64,000 nt of DNA from Angelakisella massiliensis (GTDB lineage Bacteria > Bacillota > Clostridia > Oscillospirales > Ruminococcaceae), in the NCBI RefSeq assembly GCF_900104675.1, contig NZ_LT629945.1, positions 1,664,756-1,728,755 on the forward strand. Direction: 5' to 3'. Below the pieces are notes generated by a model. The model saw nothing but the letters and a program-made list of their open reading frames with translations, searched no databases and was not told where the DNA came from. The translations under genes and the position numbers were made by a program. This document shows positions 50,685 through 59,597 of this stretch, in pieces; within the stretch, counting starts at the first letter, position 1; the number at the start of each line of letters is the position of its first letter.

Positions 50685-51689
50685 CTACTGTTCTGGCTTT
50701 AACTCATGCAGCCTTTCCAGCCACAGCGGTTCTTCAATCATTTCATCGTTTTGGTAAAAATGTTCCTTGTCACGGGCCAGATGATCGGCAAGCGGTGGTG
50801 CGTCTGGCGGGGTGCATACCGTAAAACTGTCCCGATCCGCCCCCTTGATCTCCCGGTTGAGGTAGTACACCCGCTTGGCATCGCGGGAATACCAGTGACC
50901 GAGCAATTCCCATGAGGGCAGATCCGCCTTGGAAAGCTGCTTGCCGTAAGCATAGATTCGTTTCTCATCCCTGGCAAAATAGGTGTCGCCCAACGAGCGG
51001 AAAGAGGAAACTTCCGCGCCTTTGATGATCTTCACCTTGCCGTCTCCGTTGTGGAAGTAGACCTGCCGGCTATCCTTTGCATATCCTTGGGGCGCACCCG
51101 AATCGTTCTGGCCGTTGTCTAATACCTGGAAGGCTGCTGGCTCTACATCTGGGATTCTCCCGCTGGTGGTGTAGACGGCTGTTTTGTCCATTGCGTAGGA
51201 ATAGTTTAACACCCGAAACGATGCCGGGTCTGCTACACGCAGGCGAATCCCACCGAGAAAGCAGGCCGTAGAGGATTTGCCCCAGTAATGCCAGCAGCAG
51301 AAGTCTTTGGGCGAAACACCCTTCAACAAGCCGTTTTCATATAGGCCAGAGAAATAAACGGCTCCATCTTGAAGGAAAAACTCATTGTCCACCGGCTCTG
51401 TGCCGGTGATCGGTTGCAGCAGTTCTTCGTGTATGCCAGTTATGCTCAGTTCGATCTCATCGTCGCTATAAATCAAATAGAGCCCATGAGAGGCCTTTCT
51501 ATCGAAATGCAGTTCAATGTCATGAAATTTGAGGATCAAAGGTTTCCTGTCGCTTCTCATGGTGGAAACAGCATCGGGATTCCCGAAGATTTCTATGACC
51601 TCATCCTGTGACATACCAAATTTCAGCGGTGAAATGTTCTGGGGATTCTGCAATATTTGATTGCGCCAAATAGTAAAGTCCTGTTTCAT
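50685..51689 (-). CDS. DKNYY-repeat immunity protein
   Basis: The 334-residue protein has an N-terminal domain (ISPLKFGMSQDEVIEIFG) and several DKNYY-type repeats in its second half: YAKDSRQVYFHNG, YFARDEKRIYAYGKQL, WYSRDAKRVYYLNREIKGADRDSF. The DKNYY family is a known immunity protein class. It starts at ATG 51689 just 4 bp after the preceding stop with no clear ribosome site, so translation should be coupled to the DUF1963 gene. Confidence 0.78.
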   Translation of the reverse strand: MKQDFTIWRNQILQNPQNISPLKFGMSQDEVIEIFGNPDAVSTMRSDRKPLILKFHDIELHFDRKASHGLYLIYSDDEIELSITGIHEELLQPITGTEPVDNEFFLQDGAVYFSGLYENGLLKGVSPKDFCCWHYWGKSSTACFLGGIRLRVADPASFRVLNYSYAMDKTAVYTTSGRIPDVEPAAFQVLDNGQNDSGAPQGYAKDSRQVYFHNGDGKVKIIKGAEVSSFRSLGDTYFARDEKRIYAYGKQLSKADLPSWELLGHWYSRDAKRVYYLNREIKGADRDSFTVCTPPDAPPLADHLARDKEHFYQNDEMIEEPLWLERLHELKPEQ

Positions 51690-51693
51690 ATTT

Positions 51694-52548
51694 TTAACAG
51701 CACTGGAGGATCAGCCAGATCCGGTCAAAGCGGCGGGCTGCCAGATCCTCTTTGGTGATATAGAAATAGATGTGCCCGCAGTCTCCGAACATCAACTCGA
51801 AGTCACCCTGCTCCACGGTATCCAGCTGGAACAGCAGCATCCAGCGGTCACGGGCCGTTTCTTCCGCCTGTTGGCGGATATCTTTCGGGATTCTATTCCA
51901 GTTTTCGGGATTGCCCAGGCGATAGCCCTGGGATACCAGGTCGCACTCGTCGAACATACTGTTCTGGATCACATCGGGCCAACCCAGCAACTGGGAACGG
52001 TCATCCGGGTCCTCTGAGTCCTCGCCGGTCAGTTCCTCCCATGCATCGTCGAAAGCGTCGTCATCCTCCTCATCCGGGAACACCTCGCTGAAGTCCTCCC
52101 AGGAAGGATAGGAGCATTTCGATTCCATCCTGATCTTGACCATTGGAAACTTGAAGTCTTCCTCCATATCCGCCGGGAAGTCAGCGGCGGACAGCGCCGA
52201 AAGATCCTCAAACCAATAGACACGCGCACAGCCTTTGTCCTCGGGGTCATAGCCCCAGCACTGGGTGTCCGTCTCATAGAAGAAGGAGAGCAGGCCGTGA
52301 TCGGGCAGAAGATGCTCTTTGTCAAACTGGGCCAGCTCCGCACAGTTGAACTGAGCCAGGAAAGTGAGAGGACGATCCTTCACCACATGGTCATAGTTCT
52401 CGCCCTCATAGGTGGGCCAAACGAAGTCCGGCGGCACATCCGGCTTCCCGCCGAAGCGGGTGGCGCCCAGCTTGTATGTTTCTTTTCTGGCAATTTTCAG
52501 CTGAATGCTGTTTCTGCCCAACGACTCCAGTTTTTCTTTGATGCTCAT
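51694..52548 (-). CDS. DUF1963 (YwqG) family immunity protein
   Basis: The 284-residue protein shows the YwqG/DUF1963 fold motifs: ATRFGGKPDVPPDFVWPTY, LTFLAQFNCAELAQFD, LLSFFYETD, and at the end RWMLLFQLDTVEQGDFELMFGDCGHIYFYITKEDL. DUF1963 proteins are a large immunity family, with YwqG beside the YwqJ toxin in Bacillus subtilis. An acidic insertion (EVFPDEEDDDAFDDAWEE) precedes the C-terminal core. ATG 52548 has AAGGAGGAACTG upstream. Confidence 0.82.
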   Translation of the reverse strand: MSIKEKLESLGRNSIQLKIARKETYKLGATRFGGKPDVPPDFVWPTYEGENYDHVVKDRPLTFLAQFNCAELAQFDKEHLLPDHGLLSFFYETDTQCWGYDPEDKGCARVYWFEDLSALSAADFPADMEEDFKFPMVKIRMESKCSYPSWEDFSEVFPDEEDDDAFDDAWEELTGEDSEDPDDRSQLLGWPDVIQNSMFDECDLVSQGYRLGNPENWNRIPKDIRQQAEETARDRWMLLFQLDTVEQGDFELMFGDCGHIYFYITKEDLAARRFDRIWLILQCC

Positions 52549-52571
52549 GTCAGTTCCTCCTTGAAGAGTTC

Positions 52572-53126
52572 TTACAGCTTTCCATCCAGTGCCTCAACCG
52601 TTTTCATGGCAGCGGAATCAAATTTACACTGCCGCAGGTCCCGTTCGATCAGGGCAAACACATCCGGAAAGCACTCGATCTCATCCTGATACTCATATTT
52701 CGCATACAGTTTCCCGTATTCGGAGATCCAAACCTCCGCCGGGTAGTAGTAGCCGATATGACCGATAGGCTGGCATTTTTCACCGGCAGCCTGTTCTACC
52801 TCTGCCAGTTCACAGCCGGACATATCCCGAAAATAGGCTTCTTCCAAATGGTTTTTGATCCCGTTGACCAGGTAAGGGAACAAAGCGAATTGGAAGTCAG
52901 CCGCCCAGTTCAGTTTTTTTTGTTCCAGGTACCACTCACAGCACAGGCCGAAATACTTGCGGTAAAACCGCTGGGTGGACTTCATCATCGGGGCACCATG
53001 CTCGGCGTAATACTTTTCCGCAATGGAGATGTCCACTTTTCGCCCTTCCTGCCATCCGGCGTACTCCATCAACTGCTTGACCTTGCTTTTGAAATCGCCG
53101 GAAATGGGGATGCGTTCTTTCACCAT
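52572..53126 (-). CDS. SUKH-3 family immunity protein
   Basis: The 184-residue protein opens ISGDFKSKVKQLMEYAGWQEGRKVD, the typical 'L..AGW.pgR' start of SUKH-3, then has a helical middle with FYRKYFGLCCEWYL and ends with GHIGYYYPAEVWISEYGKLYAKYEYQDEI and a final helix. SUKH-3 proteins neutralise polymorphic toxins in many bacteria. ATG 53126 has GGAGGTAACC upstream, while the longer frame lacks support. Confidence 0.75.
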   Translation of the reverse strand: MVKERIPISGDFKSKVKQLMEYAGWQEGRKVDISIAEKYYAEHGAPMMKSTQRFYRKYFGLCCEWYLEQKKLNWAADFQFALFPYLVNGIKNHLEEAYFRDMSGCELAEVEQAAGEKCQPIGHIGYYYPAEVWISEYGKLYAKYEYQDEIECFPDVFALIERDLRQCKFDSAAMKTVEALDGKL

Positions 53127-53158
53127 GGTGGTTACCTCCATTAACATATTTCTGGCAT

Positions 53159-53569
53159 TTACAACTCTGCTACAAACTCATAGGAAACCGCAATGATGTT
53201 GTAAACTACATCGTATGTAAACATCCGGTAGTGCCGATAGATGCCTTTGTCAAAGTCCTCCCGAACTGGCAGAGACTTCAGCCATGTGCTGTCCTCGATC
53301 AAATCGAAGGAGCTGCGGTTCAGAGGCTCCGTTTCAGTCAGGTTTTCATAGGTGTCCAGTTCGCAGGCAAAATAGGCCAGCACCCGCCGGAAGGTGAGGA
53401 TATAGGGAAACCAGTCTTTTTCGTCTCTGTGCTGGGAGATCAGATGGCCATTGATGTCCCCCGTAAAGGTCAGATTGTTCAGAGCATCCTGTTTCACCTG
53501 ATCCAGATAGATGCAGTCCCGTCCCTTCAAAACACCTAAGCAGGTATTAACAGCAGTCGCTTTTTCCAT
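53159..53569 (-). CDS. Immunity-like protein of unknown family
   Basis: The 136-residue protein begins EKATAVNTCLGVLKGRDCIYLDQV, has a hydrophobic helix around FPYILTFRRVLAYFACELDTYENL and a C-terminal segment RHYRMFTYDVVYNIIAVSYEFV that looks like a strand-helix end. No named family. The start is uncertain: ATG 53569 has AAAGAG upstream, and ATG 53596 overlaps the DUF2004-like gene end. Confidence 0.45.
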   Translation of the reverse strand: MEKATAVNTCLGVLKGRDCIYLDQVKQDALNNLTFTGDINGHLISQHRDEKDWFPYILTFRRVLAYFACELDTYENLTETEPLNRSSFDLIEDSTWLKSLPVREDFDKGIYRHYRMFTYDVVYNIIAVSYEFVAEL

Positions 53570-53585
53570 AGGCAATTCTCTTTCA

Positions 53586-54089
53586 TCAGCTTTCATGGGT
53601 AATACAGAAAATCTCCTGGTTTAAGTCAAAGTAGATTACCATCAACTCGTCGGTGATCTCCGGGTTGAAGGACAGATCCATAATGAAAACTTGTTGTTCC
53701 ATCTCGTCATCCACCAGACTGCCGAACCGCTTGAGCTTCAAAAAGTCCACCATCTCGGCAAAGGACAGCTTGGATGGGTCGGTTCCCGGAAAAAGTTCCG
53801 CCGCAATATCCGGGCCTACATCGTCCCGGTGGAACTCCATGAAAAATGTCACAACGCTATGGTAGCGGCTGTCCTCGTCCGCCAGCGCCGCTTTGATAGC
53901 GGCTTTGGCCTTCTCCGCCAATTTCTCCGCCTCATCCAGCATTTTTCCCACCGCATCCATGGCAGCAGGATCGCCGGTCAGTTCTTCCTCTACATCGAAG
54001 ATAAAGGGTAGTCCCGAATCATCGGGAAAGGTGAAGATTTCCTCGCCAGGGGTATATGTAAAATCAATACGTTTACAGCTCAGTTTCAT
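53586..54089 (-). CDS. DUF2004-like immunity protein
   Basis: The 167-residue protein opens KLSCKRIDFTYTPGEEIFTFPDDSGLPFIFDVEEEL, has a coiled helix (DEAEKLAEKAKAAIKAAL) and a C-terminal strand-rich region ending DLNQEIFCITHES. The layout resembles DUF2004, a small family seen in immunity loci. ATG 54089 follows AAGGAGGATAAC, an excellent site. Confidence 0.55.
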   Translation of the reverse strand: MKLSCKRIDFTYTPGEEIFTFPDDSGLPFIFDVEEELTGDPAAMDAVGKMLDEAEKLAEKAKAAIKAALADEDSRYHSVVTFFMEFHRDDVGPDIAAELFPGTDPSKLSFAEMVDFLKLKRFGSLVDDEMEQQVFIMDLSFNPEITDELMVIYFDLNQEIFCITHES

Positions 54090-54102
54090 AATGTTATCCT
54101 CC

Positions 54103-54942
54103 TTACCCCTCAATGTTGGCAGTTTTGAGGCCCTTTTTCAAGGAGCCGTAGACCGTCACCGCATGGTCGGTGAACATCTCGTCGCAGTCAAACCAGGCAG
54201 TGAAGCTGCCGCCGGAGGTGACGGACAGACTCGTCAGGCTGATTCGCCGGGCAAGTTCGTCCTCTGTGATGGGGTCGGTTTCCGGATTGCGGGGGTTTTC
54301 CTCATCTTGGGAGAGCCAGTTGTTGGCCAGCTCGGTCAGGTTCTTGGCTGCAAGCTCCCGCATGGCCTTATCCCAGGTGTCACAGTCGGCCAGCAGCTTC
54401 TTGGCGGCGCTGCGGGCGCGGGTCCAGGAGGGCTTGCTTTCTGCATTGATCTCCAGAGAAAGGCTCACATCCTTTCCGCACCACTGGATTTCGCCCTCGA
54501 AGGTATCATAGTCCTTGTCCAGTGTCAGTTCTCCCAGCACCTGGTCCTGGATCACCACTGGCTTGTGGTACTCGTCCAGAACGGCCTGGAGTTCCGGGCA
54601 GTCCTCGTGGGCCTTGACCACCTGGGAGATACACCAGGGGCGCACCACCAGATCCTTTGCCAATTCTTCTTTCATCTGGCGGATCTTCAGGCGGCAGATC
54701 TGCTCCTTGCCAAAGCGTCCCCAGCCCTTGTCGCTATTGCGTTCCTCCTCGGTGACCGGCCATTCCAGCCGCTCCTCTTTGGTACTGACCTTGCCGGTGT
54801 CACAGAACACCATACCCAGTGTCACAACGGTCATTTCCCAAAACTTGCCTTTCCAGTTATATCCGCCCCCAATGCAGCGATTGATCAGCGCGACCACTTC
54901 CTGCTCCTCGGGCTCGTACATCTCATAGAAATCCTCAAACAT
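54103..54942 (-). CDS. DUF2262 family immunity-like protein (copy 1)
   Basis: The 279-residue protein has an N-terminal region with WGRFGKEQICRLKI and a C-terminal DUF2262 domain: VLGELTLDKDYDTFEGEIQWCGKDVSLSLEI, WTRARSAAKKLLADCDTWDKAMRELAAKNLTELANNWL, and SVTSGGSFTAWFDCDEMFTDHAVTVYGSLKKG. The gene at 59598 is a clear paralogue over the whole length. ATG 54942 is preceded by AAGGGGGATACG. Confidence 0.75.
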   Translation of the reverse strand: MFEDFYEMYEPEEQEVVALINRCIGGGYNWKGKFWEMTVVTLGMVFCDTGKVSTKEERLEWPVTEEERNSDKGWGRFGKEQICRLKIRQMKEELAKDLVVRPWCISQVVKAHEDCPELQAVLDEYHKPVVIQDQVLGELTLDKDYDTFEGEIQWCGKDVSLSLEINAESKPSWTRARSAAKKLLADCDTWDKAMRELAAKNLTELANNWLSQDEENPRNPETDPITEDELARRISLTSLSVTSGGSFTAWFDCDEMFTDHAVTVYGSLKKGLKTANIEG

Positions 54943-54954
54943 TGCGTATCCCCC

Positions 54955-55575
54955 TTATCCCGTGATCTGGCTGCGGTACTCCTTCTCCAGCGCGGTGTAC
55001 CACCGTTTCAGCATGGTTTCCAGACTGGTTTTCCCGCCGCGGTCGGTAAAAACAAGGAATTTTTCCAGCAGTCTGGGGAACAGAATTTTGCCCGCTGTTG
55101 TCAGGTCCTGATTGAGATAGACCATCCGCAGGATGCGGCCCTGCCGGTCCAGCGGGTTCTTTTTCAGCAGTTCCTTTTCAAAGCAAAATCGCAGAAACAC
55201 CACATTCTCGTCGTAGAAGTCCTCCACCACAGCCGCGCCAATGCTGGTGTAGGTGATGTCGTACACCAAACGGCTCCAGTCGAATTTCTCGGCATAGAGC
55301 AGCTTCAGCGCCTTCGCCCAGTGTTCCTCCGGGATCACCAGCATCCGATGCTGGGCGGTGCTGGAGTAGCCACGGTAGACGGGTTCCGGCTGCCCCAGCA
55401 GTTCACTCACACTGTCGGCGTAGACGAAGCACAGTTCCTCATCGAACAGGCCGCCGATGAAGTTGCCATTGCAGTACAGCATATAATTCTTGGACTTGGC
55501 CGGAGAATAAGAGAGGCTATATTCCTGCGAGTCCAGGCTTTTATGTACCTTGTTCAGAAAGTCTATGGATGTCAT
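54955..55575 (-). CDS. TfoX-N-like immunity-associated protein
   Basis: The 206-residue protein opens TSIDFLNKVHKSLDSQEYSL and has YMLYCNGNFIGGLFDEELCFVYADS, reminiscent of TfoX N-terminal-type folds; the C-terminal half is helical (ILFPRLLEKFLVFTDRGGKTSLETMLKRWY). It is not a competence regulator in any evident way. ATG 55575 has GAGGAGTAAAGCC upstream. It may be a two-domain immunity protein; the assignment is weak. Confidence 0.45.
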   Translation of the reverse strand: MTSIDFLNKVHKSLDSQEYSLSYSPAKSKNYMLYCNGNFIGGLFDEELCFVYADSVSELLGQPEPVYRGYSSTAQHRMLVIPEEHWAKALKLLYAEKFDWSRLVYDITYTSIGAAVVEDFYDENVVFLRFCFEKELLKKNPLDRQGRILRMVYLNQDLTTAGKILFPRLLEKFLVFTDRGGKTSLETMLKRWYTALEKEYRSQITG

Positions 55576-55579
55576 GGCT

Positions 55580-56659
55580 TTACTCCTCAAACTCACCCTC
55601 GATCATCCCGTTCAGATACCGGCCGGGATCTGCGATGAAGTCATCCCATTTGGCCAGAGGGTGGAATTCCTCATGCTCGATATCCAGATACCACAGCTTT
55701 TTGTCCCTGGGGCTCCACAGCAGCAGATAGTCGCTGTAGTTATCCATCTGCACCATCAGAGAGAGCAGCTTTTTCCGTTTCCAGGTCATCTCCTGCACAT
55801 CCATGAAGGAGTAGAGCTCCGCCCACTTCACCCATTCCTGATCCGGGAACTCCAGCCCCAGGGGGCCGGTCTTCAAGTATTCCACCAGCTTGGCAGGCAG
55901 CTTGTAGGGCATGAGCTGCCGGATCTTTTCCTGCTCGTTGTGCCATTCCTCCGGCTCCAGGGCCTTCAGGTAGTCGGCCATCTCCTGATTCTTGTTTTGA
56001 ACTGCCACACTGTAGGGACGGTCGCCGTATTTGTCAACAAGGGTGATATCCGCTCCCTGTTCCACCAGCCAGCGCACCATGGAGAAATTGTTGGAGCGGG
56101 CGGCCTCGGTGACAGGGGTGGAGGCGTAAGGGAACACCATGTCCGGCTTGTGGTAATTGATATCCGCCCCTTTTTCCAGCAGCAGTTTGGCAAGCTCGGC
56201 CTGTCCATCGGACACCGCCGCCCGGAATGCCTCGCTGCCAAACTTGTCCACAGTGATCCCGGCTTGCTCCAGCACCTGGATATTCTCCGCTCGCTGTCCC
56301 CAGCGCACTTCCTGGAAGGCCCGCTCTTTCTGCTTCGGGCTGAGTTTTGTGGCCTGTCCAGCAAAGAGGGAGACAACCTCCGGCCCACAACAGCGGGCAG
56401 CGGTGAGCAGCAGGGGCTGTTCCTCTGCCAGACCGGGATCAGCTCCATGCTCCAGTAGGAAGTGAATCATGGGCACATCATTCCGAAAAACCGCGATCTC
56501 CAATGGCATCAACTTGATGTATTCGCTGAGCTGGATGGGAACATCTAAATCCAGACCGCCCTGGAGCAGCGCCTCCAGCTTGGGAGTGTCATGGTCACAG
56601 ATGGCGGCAGCCGTTTCCGGGATGGTCTCCCAGCGGCCAATATATGCAATTTGGTACAT
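55580..56659 (-). CDS. Ankyrin-repeat plus SUKH-like immunity protein
   Basis: The 359-residue protein has several ankyrin repeats in its first two thirds (LEIAVFRNDVPMIHFLLEHGADPGL, AFRAAVSDGQAELAKLLLEKGADINYH, TEAARSNNFSMVRWLVEQGADITLVDKYGDRPYSVA) and a C-terminal segment of about 110 residues resembling a degraded SUKH domain (FPDQEWVKWAELYSFMDVQEM, DYLLLWSPRDKKLWYLDIEHEEF). Ankyrin proteins with this architecture are frequent immunity partners. The start ATG 56659 is favoured (AGGTGCCTT), and ATG 56689 is an alternative. Confidence 0.65.
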   Translation of the reverse strand: MYQIAYIGRWETIPETAAAICDHDTPKLEALLQGGLDLDVPIQLSEYIKLMPLEIAVFRNDVPMIHFLLEHGADPGLAEEQPLLLTAARCCGPEVVSLFAGQATKLSPKQKERAFQEVRWGQRAENIQVLEQAGITVDKFGSEAFRAAVSDGQAELAKLLLEKGADINYHKPDMVFPYASTPVTEAARSNNFSMVRWLVEQGADITLVDKYGDRPYSVAVQNKNQEMADYLKALEPEEWHNEQEKIRQLMPYKLPAKLVEYLKTGPLGLEFPDQEWVKWAELYSFMDVQEMTWKRKKLLSLMVQMDNYSDYLLLWSPRDKKLWYLDIEHEEFHPLAKWDDFIADPGRYLNGMIEGEFEE

Positions 56660-56685
56660 AAGGCACCTGCTTTCTCGACTTGTAC

Positions 56686-57828
56686 TCATTCATCTCCGAA
56701 CCGCTCAGCAGCATCTTTGTAAACAGTAATACTTTCTTCCACTTTCACTTTTTCGCTGCGAATATGGAAGTATTCCCGCAGAATGCGCTTCAGTTCCGGG
56801 TTTTCCACCTTGCGGGGCAGCAGGCTGATGAACATTTCGTCGTAGCTTCCATATAGCACACCGCCCCGGTTGTAGGTCTGCCATGTCACCGTAGGTTTGC
56901 GGCCCTCTGGGTCCTTGGCCAAATCAAAGAGCCACCGCTCATCCAGATCCACATAGCGTTCAATCATAAACCTTGTGTCATAGGTTCCATAGCTATAATC
57001 CCCCCAGAAAATCAGAGCGATCATTCCATCCGGGCCCAGGCGTTCATAGGTCCAGTCTTCCGGATAACAGCGGTAATGGAGCATTCCCAGCGCATGGAAC
57101 AAATAGCCTTTTTGCGGCGTAGTCAGAAGGGGCGAATAGGTTTCATACACCTGCTCCTTGGGCTGGGTGATGATCGCCTTCATAAAGACCGGCATCAGCC
57201 AGCTGCCGCCGTAGTGTTCATTCAGTTCATCAGCCAATGCTTGCAGTCGCTCATCCGGGTTGCGGATCAGGGAGGCGGTCAGCACCACAGCGGGAATTTT
57301 CTCTTTTTCCTTGGGTGTGGCATCCCAAATGCGAAGCCCGTCCGTAATCCACCAGGAGGTACAATCATCATCAGAATAAACAGGCGTGCGTTTCAGCTGG
57401 GCGATCCGCTGGGTGTTTTCCGCCAGGAAGCGGTAGACCTCCAGCATTTTAGGCGAGGCTTTCCCTAACATCAAATGGAAACAGAAGTTCAGTTGTTCTA
57501 TATCCAGTGGCTTTGTGTCCCCCTCGTCCAGCAGATGGGAGAGAGTCTTCAGAATTACTGGGGCAATCTGCTCCGATACACAGTCGGAACAGGCATCCGA
57601 CATGATATTGCTGCCCATCCATTTGCCCTTGACCAGCTTGGCCCACAGTGGGGCAGCAGGGGCATACTCCAGCTGCGCCAAAGCCTTTTGAGCAGCCGTT
57701 TTGCATTTGCCCTTTTCTGTATTCACAAGCTGGAACAGCAGTTCGCCATTTGCTTCATCCTTGCCCAGCTCTAAAATGGCCTGTTCTCGCTTTACGCCCT
57801 TGGGAGGCAGTTGTTCCAAAGTCATCAT
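56686..57828 (-). CDS. Large HEAT-like immunity-associated protein
   Basis: The 380-residue protein has a helical N-terminal half with HEAT-like spacing (KREQAILELGKDEANGELLFQL, AAQKALAQLEYAPAAPLWAKLVKG) and a beta-containing C-terminal part (WTYERLGPDGMIALIFWGDYSYGTYDTRFMIERY). No named family is recognised. ATG 57828 lies after AGGAGAAAATGA. It overlaps the possible longer start of the ankyrin gene by 4 bp. Confidence 0.5.
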   Translation of the reverse strand: MMTLEQLPPKGVKREQAILELGKDEANGELLFQLVNTEKGKCKTAAQKALAQLEYAPAAPLWAKLVKGKWMGSNIMSDACSDCVSEQIAPVILKTLSHLLDEGDTKPLDIEQLNFCFHLMLGKASPKMLEVYRFLAENTQRIAQLKRTPVYSDDDCTSWWITDGLRIWDATPKEKEKIPAVVLTASLIRNPDERLQALADELNEHYGGSWLMPVFMKAIITQPKEQVYETYSPLLTTPQKGYLFHALGMLHYRCYPEDWTYERLGPDGMIALIFWGDYSYGTYDTRFMIERYVDLDERWLFDLAKDPEGRKPTVTWQTYNRGGVLYGSYDEMFISLLPRKVENPELKRILREYFHIRSEKVKVEESITVYKDAAERFGDE

Positions 57829-57838
57829 TCATTTTCTC

Positions 57839-58426
57839 CTATCCCACAATGGTGGTTTCCTTGACGGCCAGATTGTCGTAATCCATGGCGATCAGTTTCT
57901 CGGCGGCCTCTGGGGTACACATGAACCAAGTGCTCACACCCCAGGCATCCATCCTTGTGACGGTGAAAAAGTCGGTCTCGGCGGGAGTGGGATTTCTGGC
58001 ATCAAGATAGCAGTCGGAGTAGAGGTACACCAGATCCACCTCCCGCTCCGGCAGCCACTTGGCCCGGCGCGCACGGGGTTTTCCGTTTTTCAGAGTCTTT
58101 TCTCTGGGGTTCTCAAACCACGCCAGTTCCTTGAGCTTCAGGCCGGTGAAGGTATCCATGAGCCGCTGGGCAATCTCCCGGTGGGTAAATACTCCACAGT
58201 CCCAGGAGCCCATCAGCCATGTCTGTATAAAGTCGCCCACCTTGCTGCCAGGAGCAGGCGGCCCATAGACGCTCTCGTCCGCCCACATGACCTCCATCTT
58301 TTCACATTGATCTGGCCGGGGACAGGACTTCTTGTTGCCGTGTCGGTACATGATATTCACATAACCGAAGTCCTTGCCAGTTCGGTCGTGACCGACGGCT
58401 TCCACTTTATAGGCAGTTATGGACAT
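57839..58426 (-). CDS. Immunity-like protein of unknown family
   Basis: The 195-residue protein opens SITAYKVEAVGHDRTGKDFGYVNIMYRHG and contains GSWDCGVFTHREIAQRLMDTF and DLVYLYSDCYLDARNP, ending with a helix and VKETTIVG. It is a soluble alpha/beta protein I cannot place. ATG 58426 follows GAGGTGGAACTG and overlaps the end of the upstream small gene by 10 bp. Confidence 0.45.
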   Translation of the reverse strand: MSITAYKVEAVGHDRTGKDFGYVNIMYRHGNKKSCPRPDQCEKMEVMWADESVYGPPAPGSKVGDFIQTWLMGSWDCGVFTHREIAQRLMDTFTGLKLKELAWFENPREKTLKNGKPRARRAKWLPEREVDLVYLYSDCYLDARNPTPAETDFFTVTRMDAWGVSTWFMCTPEAAEKLIAMDYDNLAVKETTIVG

Positions 58427-58812
58427 TGCAGTTCCACCTCCTGAGCCAGTACAAATCCACACAGTCCAAGGGAAGAGTCGATGACAAATACCCGGATGTG
58501 CTCCCGGTCCATGCGCTTTCGCAGTTCCTCGATGCTGCAGCAGGCGGGAAAGCCATAAGAAATGGTCCCGCCCAGCAGGTCTTCGTACTGCTGGAAAAAC
58601 CCGTCCACGGTGATCTCGTCCATGCCGAAGAGGATGTTGTCCTGGATCACATTCTCAAACCAGTGGGCCAGCAAGCCGGTAAAGCGAACGGATACTTTCT
58701 CTCCAGCCTCGGTCCGGGTATCCATGTGCAGGGTATGGGCTTCAAAGTCAGCGCAGTAGCGCAGGACTCTGTTGTCGTGCAGGCCATCAAAAGAGCAAAT
58801 CAGCGTACTCAT
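58417..58812 (-). CDS. Immunity-like protein of unknown family
   Basis: The 131-residue protein starts STLICSFDGLHDNRVLRYCADFEAHTLHMDT, a beta-hairpin-rich opening, continues with FTGLLAHWFENVIQDNILFGMDEI and ends VIDSSLGLCGFVLAQEVELQCP. ATG 58812 has AGGAGGAATCCC upstream; the longer frame is not supported. No family recognised. Confidence 0.45.
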   Translation of the reverse strand: MSTLICSFDGLHDNRVLRYCADFEAHTLHMDTRTEAGEKVSVRFTGLLAHWFENVIQDNILFGMDEITVDGFFQQYEDLLGGTISYGFPACCSIEELRKRMDREHIRVFVIDSSLGLCGFVLAQEVELQCP

Positions 58813-59021
58813 AGGGATTCCTCCTCGTCCGTGAGCTGCTCCTGGACCTCTTTGGGCAGGTCGTTCCATAAAATGTCGTATGTAAAATCCCGAATCTCCG
58901 GGTAACACTCCCGCGCGGTCTTTTCCGCCGTTTCCCGATCCAGGTAGTGCATCTCTTGGTGGAAAAACCAGTTGAGCTTTTCCATCAGCCGATAGAGGCG
59001 GATCTGTTCTTCTTGGGTCAT
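58809..59021 (-). CDS. Small helical protein (70 aa)
   Basis: A 70-residue, acidic, helical protein (EEQIRLYRLMEKLNWFFHQEMHYLDRETAEKTARECYPEI) overlapping the downstream gene by 4 bp. ATG 59021 follows AAAAGGAGCGATC, a strong site. No family recognised; it could be one subunit of a two-gene immunity pair with its downstream neighbour. Confidence 0.5.
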   Translation of the reverse strand: MTQEEQIRLYRLMEKLNWFFHQEMHYLDRETAEKTARECYPEIRDFTYDILWNDLPKEVQEQLTDEEESL

Positions 59022-59034
59022 GGGATCGCTCCTT

Positions 59035-59268
59035 TTATTGCAATTTCAGCACAAATCCCCAGATGCTCACCACGATCAGAAGGACACCAAGCAGGAAGAA
59101 AACCACCCGCCGGTATCCTCTGCTGTGGCGGTAGGCATCCCGTGTCCCGGTGGGGTCGCAAAGCCAGTTCCAGTTGCGGATCGCTCCAATCAAAATCACG
59201 CCCCCAATGATCACTGAGGCAATATACCAATGTTCCTGCAAAAAAGCTGTGATCTGCTCGCTGTTCAT
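59035..59268 (-). CDS. Imm17-like two-helix membrane immunity protein
   Basis: The 77-residue protein has two membrane helices (about 16-30 and 53-72) with a basic loop between them containing GAIRNWNWLCDPTGTRDAYRHSRGYRR. This layout and the conserved NWNWLCDP motif match Imm17, a membrane immunity family. It is the only clear integral membrane protein in the array, and so probably protects against a membrane-acting or periplasm-entering toxin. ATG 59268 follows AGGAGGAAACC. Confidence 0.75.
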   Translation of the reverse strand: MNSEQITAFLQEHWYIASVIIGGVILIGAIRNWNWLCDPTGTRDAYRHSRGYRRVVFFLLGVLLIVVSIWGFVLKLQ

Positions 59269-59287
59269 TTAGGTTTCCTCCTTCCAG

Positions 59288-59566
59288 TCATCCTTTGCCT
59301 TTTTTGAAGTGTCCACTGCCTCGCCATGTGTTGACTACGCAGGTGAAGATCTGGCCGCAGTGCTTGCACCTAATCATGTGAGCCATAATTTCGTCTGTCC
59401 ATCCATCCTCAGTCTTTACCTTCTCCAGCGGACAGGTGGATTCCTCTGCTATCAGTTCAAATTCGCCTTGTTCCACCAACTGCTGGATATAGGCAATACA
59501 GGCCAGGTAGTCCTTGGGGGCATCAAATTTTCTCCATGTTTGAATGTTTCGGCAGTGCTCGCACAT
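59288..59566 (-). CDS. Small zinc-ribbon immunity-like protein
   Basis: The 92-residue protein has CxxC pairs at the start (CEHC) and near the end (CKHC) that could form one zinc ribbon, with a helix KDYLACIAYIQQLVEQGEFELI between them. ATG 59566 is preceded by AGGAGGCATC. Its family is not known to me; short zinc-binding proteins of this kind are common in immunity arrays. Confidence 0.5.
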   Translation of the reverse strand: MCEHCRNIQTWRKFDAPKDYLACIAYIQQLVEQGEFELIAEESTCPLEKVKTEDGWTDEIMAHMIRCKHCGQIFTCVVNTWRGSGHFKKGKG

Positions 59567-59597
59567 AATTGATGCCTCCTCCTGTAAACGGTTGTTG

